DNA from: Methylocaldum sp. 14B | Lineage (GTDB): Bacteria; Pseudomonadota; Gammaproteobacteria; Methylococcales; Methylococcaceae | Reading direction: 5' to 3' | DNA length: 64,000 nt | Assembly (NCBI RefSeq): GCF_002005105.1 | Contig: NZ_MSCV01000031.1 | Span: forward strand, 1-64,000 | Part shown: positions 16,035 to 23,891 of the stretch, piece after piece | Layout of the letters: each line of letters starts with the position of its first letter | Numbering within the stretch: the first letter of the stretch is position 1 | The notes under the pieces: model-generated | Database searches by the model: none | Told to the model about the DNA's origin: nothing | What the model saw: only the letters and a program-made list of their open reading frames with translations | Program-made: the position numbers and the translations under genes

Positions 16035-17507
16035 TCAGGCAGCCTCGACCAGCGGTAATTGAACCCGGATGCGAGCGCCTTGTTTGTCCTGCCGCGGTTC
16101 GAGAACCTCGATCTTTCCGCGCTGATTGGCGACGCACTCGCTGGCGATGGCCAATCCCATTCCGGTACCTTCGGTGGCGAGGCTGGACGCGGCCTTGCCC
16201 CGGTAAAACGGTTCGAATACATGCTTGCTTTCCTCTTCGTCGATACCGGGCCCGTCGTCTTCGACCTCCAGCTCCATGTTGCCCCCCACGGCGCGGAGAA
16301 TGATTCGAATTTCGCCGCCTACGGGCGAGTAGCTCACGGCATTGGAAATCAGGTTGTCAATAATGGTTTGTAGCTGGTCCCGATCGCCGGACACCTCGAC
16401 CGGCTGGACCAATTCCTTGACCGTCAAGGACTTCGCTTGCAGGCGAGGCCGGTGATCCGCGATGACGGACCTTAACAGATCCTGCATCTTAACGCTTTCG
16501 GCGACATTCTGTTCCGGTTCCTCGTGAAGCCGGTTGTAGCGGGTCAGCTCCGCCAACAACTCTTGCAGCTTTTGAATGTTCGTGGTCAGCGTCCGGCCGA
16601 TTTCGCGCTGTTCAGGACCGGCTTCGTCACTCATCATCTCGAGCTGTTCCGCGCTTTCGACGATCCGGGCCAGCGGCGTCTCGATCTCGATCGACACATT
16701 ATCCATCAACTGCCGTTTCGACTCTTCGAGCGAGCGCAGGCGCGTCCGCAACAATTCCAATTGATCGCCGAGATACCGAAGATCTTGCGGCCCCGCCACG
16801 CTGATAGGCTTTCCGAAATCCCGCGCCGTCAGCCTTCGGATCGCTTCGTCCAACTGCCGGACCGAGCGGCTGAGCAAGGTCAGCAAGAACAGGATGACGG
16901 CAACCGAAGTAGGCAAGAGAAATCCTGCCTTGATCACCAGATCCTGCTGAACCGATCTCGACTGTGCGTAGAGCTGTTTCGCCTCCCGGTCGACCTGTTC
17001 CGAGATTTCCTGCCACAAAGCATTAGCCGCCGCATGCAAACCTTGAAATGCCTGGTCGTCGGGCAGGGCGACGCGATCGCCGGTGTCGGAGCTGATGATT
17101 TGCTCGTAAACCAAGCGCTCTTGCTCCGACAACTGATTGATCGAAAGCGCGACTTTTTCGTCCACGCCCATTTTCAGCAGTTCGCCCAAGGCCTCCCTCA
17201 GGGAGTTCCGAACGGTTTCGTAAGACTGCCGCTCATAGGGCTGGCGCAAGGCCGGATGCGCCAAAATGACGAAGAGCTTGGCTTTTCGCTCGATATCGGA
17301 AACCATTTGTAGCGCCGAGCGGGCGGTTTTCACCTGCTCGACGATCTGATAAAAGGTTCTTTGCTCCAGCCGCGCGATGTCGCGCATGGCGAAGGCCGCA
17401 TACATCACGGCAAACAGCAAGGGAACCAGAACGACCACGAACCCTATGGGGATCAGGTATTTCAGCGAGAATAACTTTTCGAATCTCATCCGCTTCAAAT
17501 CAATCAT
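16035..17507 (-). CDS. Sensor histidine-kinase homologue lacking the phospho-acceptor His (QseE/GlrK-like)
   Basis: This 490-residue inner-membrane protein has a first helix at about 13-36, a periplasmic helical sensor (about 37-185), a second helix (about 186-206), a HAMP-like segment, a dimerisation domain and a HATPase domain. The ATPase boxes are intact: DNLISNAVSYSP (N box), DDGPGI (G1), FEPFYRG and GTGMGLAI (G2). The H-box reads NVSIEIETPL, where NVSHELRTPL is expected, so residue 273 is Ile (codon at 16689-16691) instead of His. CAT/CAC to ATC needs more than one base change. The start at 17507 opens IDLKRMRFEKLF before the first helix. Autophosphorylation by the standard route is not expected. 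Confidence 0.88.
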   Translation of the reverse strand: MIDLKRMRFEKLFSLKYLIPIGFVVVLVPLLFAVMYAAFAMRDIARLEQRTFYQIVEQVKTARSALQMVSDIERKAKLFVILAHPALRQPYERQSYETVRNSLREALGELLKMGVDEKVALSINQLSEQERLVYEQIISSDTGDRVALPDDQAFQGLHAAANALWQEISEQVDREAKQLYAQSRSVQQDLVIKAGFLLPTSVAVILFLLTLLSRSVRQLDEAIRRLTARDFGKPISVAGPQDLRYLGDQLELLRTRLRSLEESKRQLMDNVSIEIETPLARIVESAEQLEMMSDEAGPEQREIGRTLTTNIQKLQELLAELTRYNRLHEEPEQNVAESVKMQDLLRSVIADHRPRLQAKSLTVKELVQPVEVSGDRDQLQTIIDNLISNAVSYSPVGGEIRIILRAVGGNMELEVEDDGPGIDEEESKHVFEPFYRGKAASSLATEGTGMGLAIASECVANQRGKIEVLEPRQDKQGARIRVQLPLVEAA

Positions 17508-17662
17508 TGCCGCATCGTTGGGTTCGCAAACCGACCTCGACGATGCCGTAACACTCTTGTGACCTCCCTTATGATAGGGATTTATCGTCCGGTCGTGTTG
17601 AATGGCGTGTTCGCCCCACGAGCGACTTCCTGCGCAGCGGCGTATTCTGCAAGGTGAATCGA

Positions 17663-20600
17663 ATGACAAAGCATTTTTTTTCGAAGGGCGGATTTGCCAT
17701 TGCGGCGGCAACCTGGCTGACTTTGGCTACCGGCGCCGAACTCTCGGGATTGCCGGTTCCGGGCAGCGCCGAGAATCCTGCTCTGCTGCTCGAACTCGGC
17801 AGCCAGCCGCCGTCGGCCGCAGCCCAGGACAATGCGACGCGTGTTTATAAGGGCGATGTCAGTGCGCACGAAGGAGACGCCTCGATTCAAACCGGTCCGG
17901 ATGATATCAGTTCGCTGCATCCGGGATTCGGCTCGTGGAGTGTCGCTTTCCGATTCAAACTGGAACCCCGGGCAAACGCGAGCCCCTACACCTTTTGGGC
18001 GCGCTGGCGGCAAGGCGGCGAACCGGAGGTTTGCGTGCAGACCTTCGAGATTTGGGCGGGACCCGATGCCTCGAAGCTCGAACAACGCGCGGTCGTGAAG
18101 CTGAAACCCAAGGGCTGGGAATACGCCTGGATCGGCGCGGAAACCCCGCTGACGCTCAAGGCCGACGATACCGTAATCGAAATCCGCGACAGCGGAGCCG
18201 GCCACGACGCCAAGATTTTCGACGCTTTTCTGCTCGGCGGCCCAGAGTCGCCGACGGCGCTTCCGGAACAAGGCACTAACGAACTTCCGGCGGTTCTTCT
18301 GGAATTGGGCAAAACGCCGCTTTGGATGTCGGCGGGCAAAGATCCCGCGATTCGGGTCCATCCCGGAACCGCTGCGGGACTCGAAGGCGCGGGCTCGATC
18401 CTGACCGAAAAAGACGAAGTCCAGGTTTTTCATCAAGGCTTCGGCGCTTGGGGCGCGAGCTTTAGGTTCAGCCTCGATCCCGCCGTTCCGCCCGGCCTCT
18501 ATCGCTTCTTCGCAAGGTACAAGAGCGGCGGCGAAGTGTCGCAGGTCGCCCAGACCTTCACCGTAAAAGCCGGCGCCGATCCGAATGCACTGGCCGCTCG
18601 CGGCGAATTTGTAGTGACCAACACCTCGCCCTGGGAATACCAGTGGGTGAAAGGCGCTGCCACCGTGGCCATCTTGCCGGGCGACAAGGTGCTGCAAATA
18701 GAAAACGCGGGTAAAGCTGACGGCGCGAAGGTTTTCGATGCCTTTCTCCTCAAGATGGAAACGCCGCTCGGCGACTGGATGAGCGCCTCGGCGGCGGAAG
18801 CCCGAAACCGCTTTCTGGCGCGGACGAAGAGTGTGTCCGATCCTAGCGGACAGCTCTACGTGCTCGACGGCAAGGGCGATCATGGCGAAATTTTGTTCCG
18901 GGGATTGGCGGCCGATGCCGCACGCCAGCGGGTTCAAAAGCTCCGGGTGAACTATTCGATCGGGCCCGAAGCCGAGGACATGGCACGGCGCCTCAATCTG
19001 CCCGCGCTGCCCGCCGCGCTCGTAACCGACAACAACTACACCGTGCTCAGCGCCCTCGCCTCGCCGAAAAACGAAGCGGCCGTGGCGAAATTTCTCGCCG
19101 ATCCGGAACACGCGGGCACGATGCTCACAATCCCGGCCGTCACATCAGACGCGCCTACCACGCTCCATAACGGCGTGCCCGAAGCCTGGCTGGTGGGCGG
19201 ATTGCAGGATGGCCTTGCGGGCGTTTCGATTTACGGCCTCGATAGCGAAACCGTGCTGCGTCCGAATCCCGGCCAGCCCTACCTCAGCACCGCCATGATG
19301 GGCGGCAAGATAAAGACCTGGCAAAAGGCTCCGGCCGCAGCCAATGGCGTCACCGTCATCGAGCCCGCCACCGATCACTCCTACGGCTGGTCGCGCGGAA
19401 CCGGCTACGCTCAGCTCTATCTTCACGTCGACCAGCCGACCCAGGCGCTGCTGAAATTGCGCCAGTCCGGGATCAGAACCGCCGGATGGCTGGACGGGGA
19501 GCCCCTCTCCTTCGCCGACGATCCGAACCCGCCGGCCGACTTCCCGGTTCCGGGCGAACCCGCCAAGAATGCGCTACAGGGATTCACCACCGAGGGTCTT
19601 GCGGTCACTGCCCTGCCGGAACGCGCCGAGCCTTCACAGGCCGCGCCCTTGGCGCTTGCGCCGGGGTGGCATCGTCTGTTGGTCAAGCTGGCGATGCAGC
19701 ACGATAAAGGCGAAAGCTTCTTCTTTGCCGCTCGATTTACCGATGAGTCCGGAAGTCCGCTCGATTCGATCAAGACGCAGCTCGCCGATCCGAACGCCGA
19801 TTTGGCGCTAGCCGGCGTGGCCGCGAAGCTCAGGCCGTTGGTGTACGTCGACGCGCCTGCCAATCTGCCCCGACCGGGCGACCCGCTCAAGCTGCGCGCC
19901 GACATCCGCTGGCATCCGATTCTGGAGGAAACCGAACTGCCCGCTCCCCTGCCCCGCTTCCGCGCCAAGCTGCGCCTCAGGATGACGGATTACCGGGGCA
20001 ACGAGGTCGCCGTGAAAGAGGTCGATGGATTCTTCCCCGGCGAGGCCACGCTCGATTTCGGAAAAACGCCCAAAACGGGCTATTACGCCGTCTACCCTTC
20101 CCTGCACACACCCGACGGCAAGCTCATCATGGCCTATCCCGCCGACGGCTTCACCGTGGTTCGCGGAAACGCCGCCCAAAAGGAACGGCTGGACAAGAAA
20201 AAGCTCTGGAACAACGACTATTACGCCTTCTTCGACGGCGACAAAGGCTTCCGCCAGGAGGGCGGATACTTCGCCTGGCTGGAGCGCACGGGCATCTACA
20301 AGAGCTACGGCTCCTATCCCGGATTCCCGCCGGAGCATCAAACGAAGTGGGAACGCGCCAAGTCGCGCGGACTGGTCTTCTTCGGCGACACCTCGGGCGA
20401 CAGCCATTGGCTCAACGACAAGCCGGAAGACGGGCGCGCCTTCATCGAAAAGGCCTCGGCCTATACCCGCTTCTTCAAAGCGACCAACGAAATCGACATC
20501 CGCCGCGAAGGGGAATGGCAAAAACTGCGCGCCCCCGCCCATTGGGTCGAGCGGGCTAAGTGGGAGTACGAAGCGGTACACGGGGCCCGGAAGGACGGCC

Positions 20601-21355
20601 ATTACGTCGGCGGCAGCCTGGTGCGCCCCGGCGATACGACGGATGACGGAGGCTATGCCGGGGGCTTGAGTTCGGGAAAGTGGTTCGCCGAAGTGCTCAA
20701 GCTCGGCCTCGACAAGTACCAGGACGCCTGGGACGTCCACGCCTATCCGCAACGCCCGCCCCGCTTCGGCCATCCTATCGGCAACGGCTCCACCGAAGAC
20801 GAACGCGGCGTTCTCTCGGCTTACGAAAGTCTCGGACGCAAGAACACCCTGCCGTTCTGGCTGGGCGAAGCCGGCGCCAAGACCGCCCATGGTTTCACCG
20901 GCCGCCGCTGGCAGGCGGAACAGGCCGCGAAGATGATCGCCTGGGCCAACAGCCGCAGCGACTACTTGGGGCTGGCCTTCTGCCTCGGCCACGAATACGA
21001 CTGGGGCTACGGCCGCCTCTGGGACTACTCCATGGGTCACAAACCCGCCGAGGCGGCTCTCTACACCGCCGGCGCCCTGATCGACGGCTTGCCCTACAAG
21101 GCCGTGGACACCCAAGACGCCAACATCCAGGCCGCCTATTTCGGCGAAACCTTCATGATCTGGCGGACGGACGAGCAGACCGGCGATTGGCCGCTAAAGC
21201 TCGATCCGGCGAAGGCTTGGGTCGTGGTAGACGTGGTGGGACATGCTGAGCATCTTGCGGTCGATATGAACGGCAAAGCGGCTGCCAGGGTATCCGCGAG
21301 TCCCTTGTATATTCTGAGTAAGGGGGATTATGAAAGGTTGATGCGGGGGCGGTAG
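17663..21355 (+). CDS. Very large secreted glycoside-hydrolase-like protein (clan-A-like barrel)
   Basis: This 1230-residue protein has a signal peptide (GGFAIAAATWLTLATGA). Two tandem beta-sandwich-like modules at about 39-192 and 209-365 share PA(L/V)LLELG, HxGFG(S/A)W and AKxFDAFLL. A mixed middle region (about 370-840) follows, then a C-terminal domain (about 845-1180) resembling a (beta/alpha)8 glycosidase. Candidate catalytic residues are Glu943 in ATNEID (acid/base) and Glu1069 in WLGEAG (nucleophile), spaced as in clan GH-A. The ATG at 17663 has AAGGTG 6 bp upstream; a GTG at 17654 is also in frame. It sits alone between a kinase and a REP. No family is recognised; polysaccharide binding or cleavage is inferred. 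Confidence 0.75.
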   Translation: MTKHFFSKGGFAIAAATWLTLATGAELSGLPVPGSAENPALLLELGSQPPSAAAQDNATRVYKGDVSAHEGDASIQTGPDDISSLHPGFGSWSVAFRFKLEPRANASPYTFWARWRQGGEPEVCVQTFEIWAGPDASKLEQRAVVKLKPKGWEYAWIGAETPLTLKADDTVIEIRDSGAGHDAKIFDAFLLGGPESPTALPEQGTNELPAVLLELGKTPLWMSAGKDPAIRVHPGTAAGLEGAGSILTEKDEVQVFHQGFGAWGASFRFSLDPAVPPGLYRFFARYKSGGEVSQVAQTFTVKAGADPNALAARGEFVVTNTSPWEYQWVKGAATVAILPGDKVLQIENAGKADGAKVFDAFLLKMETPLGDWMSASAAEARNRFLARTKSVSDPSGQLYVLDGKGDHGEILFRGLAADAARQRVQKLRVNYSIGPEAEDMARRLNLPALPAALVTDNNYTVLSALASPKNEAAVAKFLADPEHAGTMLTIPAVTSDAPTTLHNGVPEAWLVGGLQDGLAGVSIYGLDSETVLRPNPGQPYLSTAMMGGKIKTWQKAPAAANGVTVIEPATDHSYGWSRGTGYAQLYLHVDQPTQALLKLRQSGIRTAGWLDGEPLSFADDPNPPADFPVPGEPAKNALQGFTTEGLAVTALPERAEPSQAAPLALAPGWHRLLVKLAMQHDKGESFFFAARFTDESGSPLDSIKTQLADPNADLALAGVAAKLRPLVYVDAPANLPRPGDPLKLRADIRWHPILEETELPAPLPRFRAKLRLRMTDYRGNEVAVKEVDGFFPGEATLDFGKTPKTGYYAVYPSLHTPDGKLIMAYPADGFTVVRGNAAQKERLDKKKLWNNDYYAFFDGDKGFRQEGGYFAWLERTGIYKSYGSYPGFPPEHQTKWERAKSRGLVFFGDTSGDSHWLNDKPEDGRAFIEKASAYTRFFKATNEIDIRREGEWQKLRAPAHWVERAKWEYEAVHGARKDGHYVGGSLVRPGDTTDDGGYAGGLSSGKWFAEVLKLGLDKYQDAWDVHAYPQRPPRFGHPIGNGSTEDERGVLSAYESLGRKNTLPFWLGEAGAKTAHGFTGRRWQAEQAAKMIAWANSRSDYLGLAFCLGHEYDWGYGRLWDYSMGHKPAEAALYTAGALIDGLPYKAVDTQDANIQAAYFGETFMIWRTDEQTGDWPLKLDPAKAWVVVDVVGHAEHLAVDMNGKAAARVSASPLYILSKGDYERLMRGR

Positions 21356-21360
21356 CTGGT

Positions 21361-21392
21361 TGATGGGTTTCGCTTCGCTCTACCCATCCTAC
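21361..21392 (-). repeat. RAYT-type REP palindrome, left partner of an identical inverted pair
   Basis: On the minus strand this 32-bp REP begins GTAGGATGGGTAGAGCGAAG and ends ACCCATCA. It is identical, in opposite orientation, to the REP at 22999-23030. The two bracket the HEPN-like and DUF2971-like genes. It starts 5 bp after the stop of the large secreted protein. Confidence 0.88.
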
Positions 21393-21512
21393 GGTGTGAA
21401 CCAAAGTTTTTAGAAGCATTGATCATAAATCAGGCGCTTTATCTGTCACTTTTGATACAAAATAAGACGTTATATAGAACTTCTATTTCAAGTTGGGCAT
21501 TTAAGGGAGCAT

Positions 21513-22118
21513 ATGGCTAAAGACGCTGTATATTCGGGAGAGCGCGAGGTTCGCACCTTCGTTGACTTGAATCATGGGGCCAATGTTCTCTTACAGAAGT
21601 CATTGGAAGACGAGAAGGGCAGCTACTACACGACCATGGCTTCACTGCTGATGAGAGCTTTCACTTTCGAGGCATACCTCAATCACCTGGGTAGTCATCT
21701 ATTCGACTTCTGGCCGGAAATCGAATCAATCAAGGTCTTGGATAAGTACGCCGCCCTTTGCAAGCACCTGGGGATCACGACCGATTTCTCAAAGAGACCA
21801 TACCAAACTCTCAGTGCGCTCTTTAAGTTCAGGAACGCCATAGCGCATGGCAAATCGGTAATTCTCGAAGAATCCAAAGAGGTTAGTTCTAAAGACGAGC
21901 CACACCGCCATACGCCCAAAGCCCATTGGGAAGAATACTGCACAGAGTCGAATGCAAAGCGGGCTGAGGAAGATGTATCGGCAATTATCAAAGAAATGCA
22001 TGAGGCGGCGGAATTGGGCGACTACCCGTTCATTCACGGAGTTGGCGTAGGTTCGATATCGCTCAAGCCTGCCCAACAAACCGCTGCACGCGACCGCGTT
22101 AAGAAACGCACCGCGTGA
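21513..22118 (+). CDS. HEPN-like domain protein
   Basis: This 201-residue soluble protein is predicted to be largely helical. It carries FKFRNAIAHGKS with Arg107 and His112, the R-x4-H pattern that forms the RNase site of HEPN domains. The preceding helices (TTMASLLMRAFTFEAYLNHL) also suit a HEPN bundle. A GGGAG-type site precedes the ATG. Its DNA is AT-richer than the surrounding genes, and it sits with a DUF2971-like gene between identical inverted REPs, suggesting an accessory cassette. HEPN proteins are common toxins and defence RNases, but non-toxic HEPN proteins exist. Function is not established. Confidence 0.6.
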   Translation: MAKDAVYSGEREVRTFVDLNHGANVLLQKSLEDEKGSYYTTMASLLMRAFTFEAYLNHLGSHLFDFWPEIESIKVLDKYAALCKHLGITTDFSKRPYQTLSALFKFRNAIAHGKSVILEESKEVSSKDEPHRHTPKAHWEEYCTESNAKRAEEDVSAIIKEMHEAAELGDYPFIHGVGVGSISLKPAQQTAARDRVKKRTA

Positions 22119-22170
22119 GCGGCAACGTTCGGCGTCAGTTCAGCGCCAGTGATCATCGGTGGACTCCGAG

Positions 22171-23097
22171 ATGAATAGCTCAGAAGATTCCCAACGCCCT
22201 CTTGCCCCTTTGGGAAGTATCGAACCCCACGCGCCACTACTGCGCATTCCGCCGCAAGACCAATTGCTGTACAAGATCATGACGGTCGAGAATCTCTTGC
22301 GCTCAGTCACCGGCAATTATCTCTACTTCAGCCGCGTCGACAGTTACTCGGACTTCCCCAACGCTGACGAGAACGACAGCCGGCAGTTACCAAAGGATCA
22401 ACCGGCCAATGCTGCCGCTAGGTTCCAGAAGGCCCCGGACTTTTCCGTGGCGCATTATTACGACGAATGCAGGAGCAGAACCTTTGCGAGCTGCTTCTCC
22501 GTCGAGAACTCCGACTATATCTGGAACAACTACGCCAACGGTAGCGAGAAGGGCAAAGTCTGCGTCGTGTTCGAGTTTGGGAAGCTGCGAGCCATGCTCA
22601 ATCGCGCATTGAATCCCGAAGGCGCCGTCCTTCTATATGAAGGCAATCCCTGTCGTCAGATATTCTCGGTAAATTACGGCTTGGTTAGCTATGTCGATTG
22701 GGACACCCATCAGACAAACGAGACGTATCTGTCCAATCCAATTCTCTACACGTACATCAAAGACGCCGATCGCTTCAGCGAAGAGAAGGAGTTGCGCATT
22801 TCCTTTTCTGCCATTGGCATTGGGCACTTCGCTCTAAAGGACGGCACATTTATTCACTTCCCGCCCTCCCTGCAACTTGAGTTCGACTTTCGAGAGGCAA
22901 TTGCGGGCGCCGCAATTCGAGAAATCCTGTTGGCACCTGAGGCCGACTCTGGTTTCCTGATGCACGAGTTGAGCAAGCTCCGAATTGAACCAGCCCGCGT
23001 AGGATGGGTAGAGCGAAGCGAAACCCATCAATCCGAGAAGCCTATTCGAAATCCAAATCGTCCATCTCGGAACCCGCCCAATCCTTCGAGCCCGTAG
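22171..23097 (+). CDS. DUF2971-like protein with REP-derived C-terminal tail
   Basis: This 308-residue protein shows DUF2971-like features: LLYKIMTVENLL, NYLYFSRVDSYSDFPNA, FASCFSVENSDYIWNNYA, KVCVVFEF and FSEEKELRISF. The family has no assigned biochemical role. From about residue 277 the frame runs through a REP (22999-23030), giving the telltale VGWVERSETHQ, and stops at the TAG of the next REP's GTAGG head (23095-23097). About 32 residues are therefore repeat-derived and the original stop is lost. The start is set at ATG 22171; a GTG at 22159 is in frame. It lies 52 bp after the HEPN-like gene and is probably co-transcribed. Confidence 0.72.
   Translation: MNSSEDSQRPLAPLGSIEPHAPLLRIPPQDQLLYKIMTVENLLRSVTGNYLYFSRVDSYSDFPNADENDSRQLPKDQPANAAARFQKAPDFSVAHYYDECRSRTFASCFSVENSDYIWNNYANGSEKGKVCVVFEFGKLRAMLNRALNPEGAVLLYEGNPCRQIFSVNYGLVSYVDWDTHQTNETYLSNPILYTYIKDADRFSEEKELRISFSAIGIGHFALKDGTFIHFPPSLQLEFDFREAIAGAAIREILLAPEADSGFLMHELSKLRIEPARVGWVERSETHQSEKPIRNPNRPSRNPPNPSSP
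22999..23030 (+). repeat. RAYT-type REP palindrome inside the DUF2971-like reading frame
   Basis: This 32-bp REP begins GTAGGATGGGTAGAGCGAAG and ends ACCCATCA, with TGGGT/ACCCA as stem. It is an exact inverted copy of 21361-21392. It lies within the 3' end of the DUF2971-like frame and is translated there. Confidence 0.9.
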
Positions 23098-23125
23098 GCT
23101 GGGATGAGTGAAACGAATCCCAGCA
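23094..23125 (+). repeat. RAYT-flanking REP (CTGGGAT variant), left
   Basis: This REP begins GTAGGCTGGGATGAGTGAAA and closes with TCCCAGCA; the stem is TGGGA/TCCCA. It faces an inverted relative at 23758-23789, and the transposase gene lies between them. Its first four bases supply the stop codon of the upstream DUF2971-like gene. Confidence 0.88.
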
Positions 23126-23135
23126 AATCAAGCTG

Positions 23136-23669
23136 TTACTCCCATTGACACGCCGCGACATCCGGCGAGATCGACGCCCAGTCGGCAGGGTAGACGCCCC
23201 GTTCGACCCAACGATGAAAGGACGAATAAGGCCAATCCTTCGGAGATTGCACGTAGCCATGTTTGACCGGGTTGAAGTGAATGTAATCCAGGTGTCGGTG
23301 GTAATCCCGTTCGTCCCGAATGACATGCTCCCAATACCGGCGTTGCCATATGCCTCGCTCGCCTTTTCTCCGGCGGCTCGCCGAAATGCGCTCTTCTCCA
23401 TCGATTCGGCGGGAAAAGCGCGCCTTTATTAAACGCCAGCGGGTTGAGAAATCGTCATCGGCCGGCGGCAGTTGCCACACGCAATGGAGATGGTCCGGCA
23501 AGACCACAATGGCCTCGATCGAGAAGGGATGCGATTTCCGAGTCATCTTGAACGCTTCGCGCAGATCGGCAATATGCCGCGTGAGAAGGTCGTTGCCGCA
23601 CCTTTCCGCCAGATTCACCGTAAAAAAGTACACTCCGCCGGCAATTTTGGCTCGTTTATAGACACGCAT
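23136..23669 (-). CDS. REP-associated tyrosine transposase (RAYT)
   Basis: This 177-residue Y1/HUH-type nuclease has the metal-binding DHLHCVW motif at residues 59-65 (His60, His62) and the RAYT C-terminal helix RDYHRHLDYIHFNPVKHG at about 121-138. The catalytic Tyr is probably in this helix (Y123 or Y129). RAYTs recognise and cleave GTAG-headed REPs as single strands and are thought to spread them. The gene is framed by inverted REPs of one variant (23094-23125 and 23758-23789), plus a third at 23682-23712, the standard REP-RAYT-REP unit. The frame is intact and may be active. Confidence 0.93.
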   Translation of the reverse strand: MRVYKRAKIAGGVYFFTVNLAERCGNDLLTRHIADLREAFKMTRKSHPFSIEAIVVLPDHLHCVWQLPPADDDFSTRWRLIKARFSRRIDGEERISASRRRKGERGIWQRRYWEHVIRDERDYHRHLDYIHFNPVKHGYVQSPKDWPYSSFHRWVERGVYPADWASISPDVAACQWE

Positions 23670-23681
23670 GAATCGAGTTTA

Positions 23682-23712
23682 GCTGGGTTCCGGTTCCTTC
23701 AACCTAGCCTAC
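23682..23712 (-). repeat. Divergent REP upstream of RAYT
   Basis: On the minus strand this begins GTAGGCTAGGTTGAAGGAAC and ends AACCCAGC. Head and stem layout match the other REPs, but the sequence between has drifted. It lies 13 bp upstream of the transposase start and may overlap its promoter. Confidence 0.65.
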
Positions 23713-23757
23713 CGAGATTATGGAAAGATTAGAGTACAAGATAGATAGAGCCGCGTT

Positions 23758-23789
23758 TGCTGGGAATCGCTTCGCTCGTCCCAGCCTAC
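23758..23789 (-). repeat. RAYT-flanking REP (CTGGGAC variant), right
   Basis: On the minus strand this begins GTAGGCTGGGACGAGCGAAG and ends TTCCCAGCA. It is inverted relative to 23094-23125 and differs at a few loop positions. The pair frames the RAYT gene. Confidence 0.88.
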
Positions 23790-23891
23790 CGGACTGCTTA
23801 CCCCGCCCCAAACTTGTCACAAAAATGAGGAACTACCGTAAATAAATTGTTCTCGAATTGAAAGGATGCGCCTTTGAGGAAGGAGGGAATC

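Noticed and set aside
19808-21115. 435-codon minus-strand frame
   Set aside because: Antisense of the large secreted protein; no domain-like composition.
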